26,853 nucleotides of DNA from Auxenochlorella pyrenoidosa (taxonomy: Eukaryota; Chlorophyta; Trebouxiophyceae; Chlorellales; Chlorellaceae): positions 499,419-526,271 of the forward strand of contig KQ482018.1 of assembly GCA_001430745.1 (NCBI GenBank), given 5' to 3'. Below, piece after piece: positions 9,501 through 21,300 of the stretch (positions within the stretch are counted from its first letter, which is position 1; every line of letters begins with the position of its first letter). Below the pieces are notes generated by a model that was given only the letters and a program-made list of their open reading frames with translations, was not told where the DNA came from and ran no database searches. The position numbers and the translations under genes were made by a program.

Positions 9501-12150
9501 ATGCCAAGACGCAAACGGAGGACAGCGTCAGCTAGCTCAGTGGAGGCCAGTGCACGAGCGGCAGAGCGCATCAGCACAGACCTCTCCCCACCGAGGCCTC
9601 CGCCTGGCCGGCAGCACACCTGGGGATGCCCACCGCAGGGATGCCAGCAGAGGGCAAGCCAAGCGAGGCAGGCCTGCAGGCGGGGGCATGGCATGCATGC
9701 AGCCGTGAGCAGCCCCACTGACAGGGCACCCTGGGGACAGTTGCATTTGGGTTTCAAAGACGCCAGTCTTGAGTTTGCCCACCAGCCCGCAAACCTGCGC
9801 TGCCCACCTGAATCGCAGCTCCAGCCGGCCATCAGTCGAGCCATAGGCGGACACTGCCGCGCCGGTCTTGTGGCTGGACACGGTGACGGTCACAACAAAC
9901 GACTGCTTGCAGAAAATGGCTGCGTCGCACTCTGACAGCACATGCTCCCGCACACCGATCACTTGGAAGAGCTCCCACACATCCCGGCCAGGCGCGCTGG
10001 GCTGCGCTATGCCTGCAGAGCAGCCATGCGTCGCAGGAGCGCAGGGGTGGCTGGACTGTGATGGGGCTCGTGGCAGCTGAGCTGCAAGGGGCGCCCTGCC
10101 AGCGCTGCACGGGCAGTCGTCACGCCTGACCAGCAAGCTCTGCAAACTTGGCGTTGCCCCAGCGGATCTCCCAGTGCTCAGTCTCCATGTTGCAAAGCAG
10201 CACCGCTTCATCCACCACGCCCAGGCTGCAAGGGTGTTAGAGGATGCGAGACACTGCGCAATCGCTGAAATCAAAGCAGGAGACCTTGCTTTGGGGGGCA
10301 ACCTCCAGAGGGGACTCTCCATGTTCTGGCCTGCACGGGCGTGCATGCACCGTTTCATTCATCAAGCCCTGAACCCCTGTCCACTCCGAGTGGAGTCCTC
10401 ACTCGCGCTTGAGCGGCTGGCTGAGGCCCTCCTCGGCCTCTGCGGCGCGCTGCTGCAGCTCTTGTAGACGCGGAGCCTCGAGCTTGCGCGTGCACACCTG
10501 GCAGTGCAGGAGTGAGGTGTGTGGCTAACTGTGGCAGGTTCCGAGGAGCCCTTCTGACGGTTGCGGGCTGATGAGGCTGGCAGCACGCCTGCAACACACA
10601 ATATCTTGCAGAAGCTGGCAGCACCGCCTGCAATTCCTCATCAACGCACCTCGGCAAAACCGCCCAGGATGCTCAGCTGCTCGGCGGCAAAGTGGCGTGG
10701 CTTGCGGTCGGCAATGTAGAGCATGCCTGGCATCGGGAGGGGCGGGGAGCAGGCAGAGTTGGCAACAAGGGGCACGCCACTCGTGTCAGCTGGGAAGAAG
10801 GCTTGCTGAGTCCCTGAGCCTCGCTCCTGACCCTCACCATACACAGAGCCATCGCTGCCCATGAGCGGGGCGCCAGCATAGAACCTCAGGTGGGGCGGGC
10901 CGGTGACGAGTGGGTTGGTGTTGAACCTGCATGCAGATGCAGGAGGATGGGCAGCCGTGTCAAGGGCATCACGTGGACAGAGCAATGGTGAGGTGCTCTG
11001 CACCAGCAACCCTGTGGTCATGCCTTGACAGGATCATGTTGAAGGGCAACCTGCAGCCAAGGGCCTCACCGCGCATCCTGCAGCGCATCCTCTACCACTA
11101 GCATGGCTGCATGCTCCCTGGACAGCGCCCAGGAGCCTGCATGGTGAGTTAGGAGGTGAACTCACGACCTTCAGCAGGGAAGCATGCACGGTGCAAAGGT
11201 GCTACACACAACGCACGTAGTGCAGCACGAATCCGCCAACAGCCAAAGCCCTTCCGAAGAGTCTGTTCTCCAGTGCAGCAGCAACCAGCGGAGGACTGGC
11301 TCACCAAACTCAGTCTGTCCGTCCCTGCAGCAGACCTCGATGCCTGGTGCCGCCTTGAACCACTGGCGCTCTGCCTCCAGCAGGCTTAGCACCGCAATAT
11401 CCACAACAAAGGTCTGCAAAGGGGAAGAGATGTGGAAGTGGCAGCTCAGGAGACGAGCGGGCATGGTAACAGGCATGCTGGCAGGCCCCCGAGCCTCCTA
11501 GTGTGGCTGGTCAGACGGCAACGTCCGGGCCTGCATCGACAGGGCTGGAGCTCCACTCCCCGCAAACAGCCCATGTGCCCAGCACCCACCGTGCGTAGCA
11601 GCTCCACAATCGTGTTCAGGCGCTCGTTGTTCTCCTCGTCCACGCCCAGCACATGTGGCTGCCGCATCGCCTGTGGGCAGCAAGGGCAGACATGCGGCAA
11701 TGATCATGCGCAGGCCGCACAATGCATATCAAAACTTGGTCCGCTGCGATGAGACAGCACCCACAGAAGCTCAGCGTCCAAACCCACGGCAGCAAAGAGT
11801 GCGCACCTTAATGCTGGACTGGGGTGCGCTGCTGGCCCAAGTAGAGTCGGCCGTCGCTGCCAATGGTGCTTGCTTGACTGGAAGTGCATCTTCCGTTGCA
11901 GTGGCTTTGAGGGTGCGGACTGGCGGTGGCAGCTTGGCGGTAGAGGGTGCTTCAAAGGAGTACGCCTGCAGAGACACGCGGGCAAGCTGCGGTTGGCGCC
12001 GGCGCTGGCGGTTCCAACCCTCCTGTGTTGGAGCGCAGGCCGACGCGCCCCCGCGTGCTGCTGCATTCTGCAGAACGCTTGTCGCAGTGGGCAGCACCCC
12101 CGCACCTCTCCGCAGGGGCTCCCCACCGGCCGGGAGAAGCAAACGCCCAT
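6569..12150 (-). CDS. GAF-PAS-TKL protein kinase with predicted N-terminal acylation
   Basis: 21 exons in transcript order: 12150..12106, 11965..11807, 11670..11590, 11413..11305, 11136..11070, 10926..10838, 10726..10650, 10497..10403, 10225..10131, 10012..9808, 9486..9266, 9095..8950, 8780..8706, 8549..8448, 8294..8237, 8105..8007, 7836..7661, 7484..7398, 7236..7120, 6882..6826, 6676..6569; 2268 nt, 755 residues, all phases consistent. The N-terminus MGVCFSRPVG fits myristoylation (Gly2) plus palmitoylation (Cys4). A GAF domain (about 80-210) shows LGVDEENNERL, DRQWFK-like ERQWFK, FNTNPLVTGPPHLRFYAGAPL and ADRKPRHF. A PAS-like domain (about 241-341) follows a short helical linker. The kinase (about 430-735) has GAGAYGRAYRAQW, Lys463, catalytic HSDLSANN (587-594), DFG (612-614), PPE and DVYAFGVLLW. 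HSD replaces HRD, so it is a non-RD kinase. The intron after 8706 has a GC donor. Exon 12 could instead start at 9131. An in-frame ATG at 12321 is an alternative start. Role inferred: membrane-attached sensor kinase. Confidence 0.85.
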
Positions 12151-12388
12151 TGGGAAGGGAGCTCCCGGGGTTGAGATGCTCCCAAAACTATCTTGCAGTG
12201 TGGCAAAAGCGGCCGCCGCAAAAGCGGCCGTCCAAGAGTGAGTGTCGTGCTGGGGCCCTCGCAGCAGGGGCGCAGAATTGCAACGGCCAGTGATTCCTTC
12301 CCCTCTCCGATCATGCAGCAATTATCATGAGAGGGCGAGACAAAGCCGCGTGACACTTGCAAGCCCCTTGTCAACCTTGCCTGCCGCG
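12151..12388. promoter_or_regulatory. Bidirectional promoter region, kinase (-) and helicase (+)
   Basis: 238 bp separate the start codons of the divergent kinase and helicase genes, so both core promoters and 5' UTRs must fit here if the starts are right. It holds a pair of direct repeats (12204-12230) and a short AT-richer patch around 12310-12330. No TATA box could be assigned. If the kinase starts at 12321 instead, the spacer shrinks to 67 bp. Confidence 0.5.
12204..12230. repeat. Paired CAAAAGCGGCCG repeats in the shared promoter
   Basis: CAAAAGCGGCCG occurs at 12204-12215 and 12219-12230, separated by 3 bp; each copy holds the palindrome CGGCCG. The arrangement, on one helix face about 1.5 turns apart, suits a tandem transcription-factor site, but this is inference from position only. 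Confidence 0.5.
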
Positions 12389-15300
12389 ATGGCCTTCCGA
12401 CAAGGGCCAGGCAGTCCTGAGCAGGCATGGATACCTGTGCCGGGCGGCCGATGGATACCCATGCCACCCCTCGGGCCCCAGGGCGCCCAGCACCACCTGC
12501 CGCCACCTCCGCTGCCGCTGCCGCCGCCAGGCTTCGTGCCTGCAATCGCACTGCATCCGGCCTTTGGTTTATCTGCCGCCCATCCCAGTCCTTTTCCGAC
12601 CCCCTTCATGCCGCCCTTCATGCCCATGGTCCATCCTCAGCCTCTGCCTGGGGCCCTCCCTGGCTACCAACCCAGCGGCGCTCTGTCGCCACCACTGGCC
12701 AGACCAGGGCTGGGCTCGCCTGCGCCAGCGGCTGCTGAGAAGCCTGTGCCCAGCCTGCCAGCCGACCCGTTTGGCGTGGAGGAGGCAGGTGGGTGCGGGC
12801 TCAAATCGTCGTTGGGGCCCTGGCTTGGTGCACCGAAAACTGAGTGTTGCTTTCCGCACATCCCCGTGTTGCCTTTGCTGGTGCAGGGACGCCGCGTGGG
12901 CAGCAGGCAGTGCATCATCATCATCAGCAGCAGCCCAACTCACCGCAGCCAGCATTCGAGCGGCAAGAGGGGTCACGGCAACCGTCCCCCCGGCAGCAGC
13001 AGCAGTCGGCAGCAGGCGGCCCCTCCAGCGCTGTCCCCTCGGCGGAGCGCCCCCAGGGCACGGCCCCCCGACGCGACGGCCCGCCCAAGCAATACGTGAG
13101 CAGAAAGTCTTCTTGCAATGCAGTGAAGCGGGCGCAGGAGCAGGTGCAGCAGCTGTTCCCGCGGCTGCCGCCTGCGCTGCAGGCCTGGCTGGTGCACCAG
13201 CTGCTGACTCGGTTTGCCCAAGTGCCTGAGGCGGGTGCGTCGGCACTGCACATACCCAGCACATGCTTGCTGGGGCCACGAGCAGAGCACCTTGATCTGT
13301 CATACGGCCTCTTCACCTGACAAGTCAGCTGGGGCACTTTGAAGCAGCACCCGCCTGCCTGTGCTCCTAAGGCTGCTGCCGCGCTTGCTCCGACATGCCC
13401 GCCCCTTGCCCAACATGCCTGCCCCGCAGACCTGTCGGGGGACAGCACATCGGTAGTTATCCCGCAGGTCCACGCTGTGGCAGCAGCCAACAGCATCACC
13501 TATGGCCCCGCCCGCCTGGTGGCAGAGGCCGCGGCCGAGCTGCTGGCAGAGCTGCAGCAGCGGTTCCTGGCTGGGGACGACCTGCTAGGCTCTGCGGTGA
13601 GCTGCTGACCTGCTTGGGCCTTGGTCTTGGGCACCAAGCAAGCTTTGTCTGGAAACTGTGGCGCCAGACGTGGCAGGATTGTTTGATGTTGCAGTGCGGC
13701 AGATGCGGACCTGCTTGCCTGCCTCCATGCTGTTTTGCCAACAACAAAGGCGGCGCTGTGCAGCTATGGTGCTTGTGCCAGCACGCACCACATCCACCCA
13801 GGGCGTGCACGCACACACACACACACACATGCTGCGATCCTGCACGCTGCTGTCCCACCGCCGCCAGACCAAAAGCCTGTACGGCGCTGCTGGCAAGCTA
13901 CCCAAGTCGGGCAAGCCCATGGAGCTGTTGACAGGCCTAGCAGACGCCAACGCCCTGGCTCAGGCAGCGATGGAGCTGCTGGCAGAACCTTCACTGGCGG
14001 TCCCTCAGCTGCCGCCAAGTGGTGAGCAAGGCAGCGATGACAAGGGTCGCACGCTGCCGCCAGCTCCGCCGCCCCCGCAGCGCGGCAGCGTCCTGCCTGT
14101 GCCAGAGCCGCTGCAGCGGCTGTTCCCCGGTGGCGGCGGCGGCAGCGACGGCACCAGCGGGGTGCTGCAGCGGCTGCTGAGCCAAGCCCTTGAGAGCCTG
14201 GACACCAGTTGCACACTGGGTGCTGGCCAGCCAGACAGCGCTGGGCAGCAGCTGCCGCTGCGGGTGTCCCCTGATATTGATTTTGGCACGGTGGCGGTGT
14301 CTCGCCTGGAAGGCGAGCAGCTGCTGCAGGCGGCTGCCAGCGTGGCGGCTGGGCTGCCCAGCAGCCACGGCATCGCGCGCAGCCATGCTGGCTCGGAAAG
14401 AGTAGCCAGCCAGGCAGGCAGCCTGCTCGACCTGTTGCACCTGTCTTCCCAGCAGCAGCGGTCGCAGGGCAAGGCCGCCAGCCTGCAGTCCAGCAGCGCT
14501 CCCGCGGGCGCTGGCAGCACCGCAGGTCGCGGCACTGCCCCTTCTCAAGGCAGCCCAGGCGGCTCAGTGCTGCATTTTCGCCAGCTGTTGGTGGAGAACA
14601 CAAGCCCGGCTGAACCGCTGTGGCTGCTGGGCGGCATCGCCGCCCCAGCCTTCCCGCACACCCTGGCCGCTGTCGACGACGCCCGCCTCTTCTGGCTGGA
14701 AGGTGGGCGAGACAGGCAGGGCGGCGGCGGCCCAGGGAGGTGATGCTTCCATGCTGACTGCCTCCCTGCTCAGGCCCCCGCCTGCCGCCAGGGTTGCGCA
14801 CCCGTCTCTCATCCGGCTCCTGCCAACTTCTGCAGCTGGTCAGGGTGCAGTCACCTTGGCACACCCTCATCTTCCACTTGTTCACGCACCACTGCCTGTG
14901 CTCTGCCTTCCTCCTGCGGCCCTGCTGCAGGTCACCGAGCAGTGCGTCTGGACCAGCTGCAGCAGCACACCATCAGCGTCGTGCTGAGCTCGGCCGACTG
15001 CGCGGCGCGGCGCCAGGAGCGCGGCGTCCTGCAGCAGCTGCTGCTCCTGCTGTTTGCGGCGCCGCGGCACACCCGGCTGGCGCGGCAGCTCGGCCAGCTG
15101 CGGGGCCTGCCCTTTGCTGACTTTCCTGCTGCAGAGGACGGCGGCAGCGCCGCCGGCGCCGCAGCTGCTGCAGCAGTGCAGGCGGCGACCGAAGCTGCGG
15201 CACCGGCGGCGGCTGGCGCGCCTGAGGCGGCAGCGCCTGCGGCCCCGTTCAGGCTGTTTGTTGTGGCGCGCCGGGTGACTGTTGCCCTGGTGGACAGCCT

Positions 15301-18300
15301 TGCTGAGCTGGCCTCACTCCTGGATTTTGAGGCGCAGCCCTACATCCCAGGCGAGCGCCACAGGGAGGGATGTGAACTGGAGGAGAAAGGAACAGGGAGG
15401 TGTTGGGCGCCGCACTCACTTGCCGGGCGCCACCACTGCTCCTCGGCCACTCTGGCCAGTTTCTAACTGTGCGTCCCTGCCATGCACAACTGCCAGAGTA
15501 CTTGCGACGACTGTTTGACACCCCACCAGACATGACCACTCAAGAGTTCAGCTTCCCTGCTGATGTGCCCCGGCTGCTGGCCAGCGGCGCAGCTCAGCCC
15601 GCAAATGGCAACCCCAGCAGCCCGCCAGATGAGCCGCTGCAAGTGCTTGCGGCGTACCAGCAAAAGGGCCGGGCCAGGCCACAGCACCTGCCTCCAGAGG
15701 TGGCTGGCACCCCGGCGGGTCGCCTGCTCCAGCGCTACGGGCGGCTGCTTGCGCTGGAGGAGGCGGCAATGGAGCAGGACATCTGCAGGCAAGAAGCAGC
15801 GCCAAGTCGGCTGGCAGCGTGCCGGGTTGTGGCGCTGGTGTAGGTGGCTGTGCTCCACAATGAACTCACACCCAGTGAATTTGTTTTCTCAAAGTTAGGC
15901 TGCGTGGCACGTCCCTGGACACATCCCCGTTCGAAGCTGCAGCCCTGCCTGCCCTCCCCCCAGGTTTGACATGTGGAACGTGCGCCTGCGCCTGGCCGTC
16001 TTCTCGGGCGCCGGCACCACGCGCTACCGCCTGGTCAGCTTCGCCCCGGAGGGTGCCGCTGCCGATGCTGCCAAGGGCGACAAGGCGCCGCCGCGGCGCG
16101 CAGGCCTGCTCTACAGGGGCCCCGCTGTCGACCTGCTGCAGCCGGGAGGGGTCGGCACAACCGCAGGCAGAGGTGAGGGGACGGTAACATGGCTCTGGCC
16201 TGCTGGCTGCTCTGCAGGACTGCGGCTGGCTGGTTGCCCAGTGGATGCTGCAGCTGCTGTCACACCATCCTCGCTCAAGTGTACCAAGTGTCTCTTTTTC
16301 GTACAACGTACATCCCTCGCTTGTAGATGGTCTGGTGTATGCACTGGGTGTGCTGGATGTGCCAGGCCTGCCAGAGGGCCGGCCCATGCTGCTGCTGGGC
16401 GACACAGGCGAGGGGCATGGGCCAGACTGAAGGGCAGGCCTTGCAGAGGCGCTGCAGCCTGCTCCTCTCCGTGATGCAATGCATGCTGTGGCCACGTCTG
16501 CAGCCCGCTGCCTGCCCCTGCTGGCCTGCACTTGCATGCTGCCTCGTGTGCTTGCGTGCGTGGGTACCCTCAGCACAGTGCCGGCGGTAGGGTGCTTGGG
16601 GGCCGGGCGTGCTTGGCCACCCGCAGCCAGGGCACGCTCAAGCTGACCCCCCCCGCCACTGAACCCAACACAACCTCCCAACCTGTTTCCCTGTTTCCCA
16701 CCCCATGGCCCACACCGTGCAGTGCACCTCCGGCTGGCGCAGCTGCCGCAGCGCGAGACTCCTGCGCTGGTGGCAGCCACCGATGGCAGCACCGCCTTCC
16801 TGCTGCTGGCGCCGGACTTCTGGCGGCAGCCAGAGGTGCAACCCTTGGTGAGCTGTGGCCCTGGCCTGGCAGGATCCTGCTGCCCTGCGGGCAGGCCTGC
16901 ACGAAAGGCCAGGCTGGATCTGGTGCATGCCACTGCTGCGTGTCCGAAAGGGGGATACATGGCGCGGCGCTGCTGCTTCTGTTTGCGGTCTGGCTGTCAG
17001 AGCCGCTTGCGGCTGCCTGCACCTTCTCGATGCCATGCAGCTCCCCAAGCTGGGCTGGGCGCAGCACTTGGCCGCCGACGGCCTCTTCAATGGGCTGGTC
17101 CACGTGCGCTTTGGCTTTGACCGTCTGGCCCTGCAGCGCATGCACTCTGCGCTCGCACAGGCTGCCGCCAGGCAGCTGCTGCCGCACGCCTGCTGGCTGC
17201 CGCCCGGCAAAGCTCTTATCGGCGCCGGTGACAGCGGCAGCAACTCCGATGCTGGTACAGATGCTGCCGCGTCAGCTGGCGCAGCCCTGTCCACAGCACA
17301 GCTTCAGCGCCTGCAGCAGCTGCAGCCAGAGGCGGAGGCGGTGGCGCGGGCGGCGCGCGACATGCAGGAGCGGGGCAGCCAGCGGCCGCTGAATGCCGAG
17401 CAGCGGCAGGCGATCGCGGCGGTGGTATGCGGGTCGGGGCGCGCGATGCCGTACGCGCTCTTCGGCCCGCCAGGCAAGCCCTCGCCAGTGCACTGCCTGC
17501 GTGTGACCCTGCACACCTGGGGACAGCGTCCCCATGCCCTGCAAGCGGCTACTCACAGTTTCCAGCCCACTTTGAAGCCGTCCTTAGACTGGGCATGCGT
17601 TCACCCGCCTGCCTGCCTGCCCGCCTCCGCAGGAACCGGGAAGACGTTGACTCTCGTGGAGTGCGCCCTGCAGCTGCTGCATGCCTACAGCCATGCTCGG
17701 CTGCTTCTGTGCGCGCCCCAGGCAAGGAGGCGCCAAGGGGCGCGTGGCCCCTCACCTCCCTGCTGGGCACCACCCGCGGCATGCACAAACCTGGGGTTAT
17801 CGCCGCAGAACCAGCGGCGCCAGATCCATCGCAACCGTCAAAAACAGAGAGAGAAGAGACACAAACCCCCACCCCACCCCCGACCCCGCTCCACCACCCC
17901 CACTACCACCCCTTACGCTGCCCCTAAGAGAAGAGCCACGCTCCCCACCCTGCTCCCCTGTTCCCCCTGTTCCCCCGCCCGCCGCAGAACTACTCTGCCG
18001 ACCTGCTGTGCAGCGCGCTGGCGGGCGCCGGGCTGGGCGCTGAGGAGCTGCTGCGCCTGAACGACCCGCGGCGGCCGCCCTTCACGGTGCGACCCACGGC
18101 CCAGGGCTCGGGGTGCAGCACGCCGGGTGCCTTTTTTCAGCTTTTTTTCCCTTGCAAGGGTGCAGGGTCGAACTGGTCAATGGCGAGACCGGTGAATGCT
18201 GGGAACTACTACGTCTACGTCCTCGCTTTATGGTGTTATGGTGCCGGCTGCGCGCGCGAACAGACCCTGGGCCCACACCCCTCCCCGCCCGGCCTGCCAT

Positions 18301-21300
18301 GCCGCCTGTGCCCGCAGGCCAAGGAGGATGTGCTGCCCTTCTGCATGTACAGCGAGGCCTCCCGCATGTTTGCGCTGCCCAGTCGGGCAGATGTTGAGTC
18401 GCGGCGGGTCGTTGTCGCCACCTGCTGCGCCGCAGGCGAGCCGTTGTGCTCGCGTGGCGGGCGCCTGCGGCGGCAAGGCCTGCCTCGGCTGTTGCGACGC
18501 AGCGGCGACGTGGGCAGCCCTCGCCACCCTTACCTCTGCTCCGTGCTTTGCCTGCTGCGTCCGCGCTGACGGTACCATGCACGTGCATGCTGGCCTGCCC
18601 CCCCTGCAGCGCTGCTTCAAGAGGGAGAGTTCGAGGACCGCCCCTCCAGTTTCACGCATGTCCTGATCGACGAGGCCGGCCAGGTCCGCTCTCTCCTTCC
18701 TTCTGTCTCCGCGTTTTCGCTCCGCTTGCTGTGCCCAGCTCATGCCGCGACTGCTGTGCTGTGCCTGTTGCTCCGGCTTCCGTCCCTGCTGCGCTTGCGC
18801 CTGAAAGATTCACACCAGCACCAGCGCTGCATGGGCAGCCCAGCATTGTCGCTGCAGTGCGTTGATGCGGACGCAGCGAACTCTGGTGCACCACATTCCT
18901 TACTGTGCCCGCTCCCCATGCAGGCTCTGCTGCCAGAGGCTTTGATCCCTCTGGGCCTGCTGGAGCCGCCGGCGCCCGTCGCCTCCCTGGAGGCAGCCGC
19001 GGCAGAGCCCGGCTGGGGTGCGGTGCTGTGTGGCGACCCCCGGCAGCTAGGCCCCATCTTGCGGTCCAAGGCAAGTGCCGCCGAGGCAGCTCGGATTAAG
19101 GGGGGAGCGATGCCTGGAGGGTGCAGGGATGCTGGCAAGTAGTCGACGGGGCAGGCAGGTCACAGCTGGGCTTGCTCCGCCCAGCTGCACTGTCTGTCCT
19201 GCTGCCTGCAGCAACCTATAGCTGCTGCTGCGCCTGCAGGCGGCCGCCGCGGCGGGCCTGGCTAGCAGCCTGCTGGAGCTGTGCGTTAGCCACCACAGTG
19301 CGGCTGCCTATGCAGTCCTCAAAATGGTGAGGCACATGCTAACCCAGCAGCTGCAGGGTTCGGCAGAGCACCCGTGACTGCAGCGCTGCCTGTCGGAGTG
19401 CATGCTGCACTTGACTGCCAGGCTGCATGGAGCTCTACACCCGAGTGCTGCCCCTGCTGCTCTGCCTGCTCTGTCACTACCTGCTCTGTCATGCACGACA
19501 TCCTCCCAACCCGCAGCGCCAGCCTGTGCCCAAAACTGCCAGCTTGTACTGCCTGTGCCTGCAATGCCAGCCTGTAGTGCCGGCAGTGCCAGCTCACTAG
19601 CCGTGCACGTGGCGCCCCCAGCAGGGCCGCGTGCCTGCGACGTCAATGCTCGTGCGCAACTACCGGTCGCACCGTCGCCTGCTGGACCTGCCCTCCCGGC
19701 TGTTCTACCAGGGCAGCCTGGTGGCTGCCGCAGACCAGCGCTCTGGTAAGACGAGGCCCAGGCGGAAAGCATGCTGTTGACATCACGCTTGAGGCTAGCT
19801 GCTGCCTGAGAGGGGCTGCTTACACTCTTGCGAGCAGCAAGGGTTCGTCGTTCACATGCCTTGCAAAGCCGCAGCTGATACCCCTCCTGCTGTTCTTGCA
19901 GTGCTGCCGCCCAAGTGGGGTGAGCTGCAGGCGGCAGAGGCAGCTGTCGATGGCGGCGACGACGGGGGCGCAGATGGCGTGGTGGCAGCAGGAGGGGCTG
20001 AAGATGGTGTGGAGGTGCAGGAGGCAGAGGAGGATCGGACACATGACGCTTCAGAGGAAGGGGAGGAGGAGGAGGCGGAAGCGGAGGAGGAGGAGGAGGC
20101 AGAGGGCCCCTCATCCCTGGCTTCCCTCCTGTTCTACGGGGTGCGGGGGCGGCAGATGCGCGAGGGGGAGGCGCCCTCCTGGTTCAACCCCGTCGAGGCG
20201 AGTACAGGGGCTGTGTGTGTTTGATGGGTGCACGTGTGCATGCATGCGTGAGTGCGTGTCCATGTGTGTGCGTGCGTTGAGTGTGGAGGAAGAGAGGGGA
20301 CTGCTCGCGCTGTTCGGTTGTCGCATCGGATCAGGCCATCCACCCTCCTGCCACACAGCGTGGCAGGAGCAGCGTCATGCACGTGCCGCGCCAAGCAACA
20401 GCGCGCGGGCCAAGACAGCTGGGTACCGAATACCTGCCCACCACCTCGCTCTCATACCACCATTCTGTGCCCTGCCCTGTACTGCGCCTGCAGGCCAGCG
20501 TCGTGGTGGAGCTGGTCAGCGGGCTGCTGGCGGCAGCGCCGGGGCTGCTGCCAACAGACATCGGGGTCATGGCGCCCTTCCGCAAGCAGGCGCGCCGGCT
20601 GGAGTGTTTTCCCATCTCTCTGAGAAAAACAAACTCTTCCTTTGGCACTCGAATATCAAATGTCTCGAGCTCATGGCGCCCTTGCGCAAGCTGGCGCGCC
20701 GGCTTGTGGCGCCCGCGCGCCCCCTGCTCTGTGCACCTTGCTGGGCCCAGCCTGATATGCATGCACTAGGCGATGAGGGATCCTCGTCCCGCGCCGGCAG
20801 GATGCAGGCAGGCGGAGTCACCTGTGGGTGTCTTTTCAACTTCCCCTGCCCCGCAGGTTCAGAAGGTCCGCCTGCTGCTGCGCCAGCGAGGCCTGGGCGC
20901 TATCCGGGTGGGGGAAAGGAGGGGGCAGGGTGGTCCCTGCAAGCGGGGGGGTCTCGCGGGACAGAGCACGCTCTGCGCCCGGGCGCGCGCTTCGCGCCTT
21001 CCTGGCCAGCCCCACGGTTAACGCCCCGCCTGCTTTGCGCGGGCGCGATCCTCGGCGGGCCTGCCCCGCTTTTGCTGTGCAGCGCATCACTGCTCTGCGC
21101 CGTGCCGTGCCCTGATGCATGGGTGGTGCTTGCCCGCCCCCCCTGCTGCGCTGCAGTGCGGCACAGTCGACGATTACCAGGGCCAGGAGGAGCGCTGCAT
21201 CTTCATCAGCACCACGCTCAGGTGGGCGCGACACTGACCCCAGCACTAGCATGGCCCGTCCTGCTCTGACGTGAAAACCGCCGCCGCCGCCTTGGCATCT

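Noticed and set aside
13096..13123. 28-nt GT-AG mini-intron in helicase exon 2
   Set aside because: Too short to splice and its removal would shift the frame away from the continuous downstream coding sequence.
13764..14885. Open frame of 373 codons on the minus strand
   Set aside because: Antisense to helicase exon 4 and rich in Cys, Arg, Ala and Gly from GC-rich codons; no family resemblance or splice support.
15789..15963. GT donor near 15842 in phase, instead of the GC donor at 15789
   Set aside because: The GC donor gives EEAAMEQDICRFDM, matching the SDE3/MOV10 pattern; the GT choice inserts about 18 residues with no family support. It remains a minor alternative.
20605..20670. AT-rich spacer between the exon copies as a transposon fragment
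   Set aside because: No terminal inverted repeats, no target-site duplication of usual length and no coding remnant were seen; a genome-wide copy count would be needed to call it an element.
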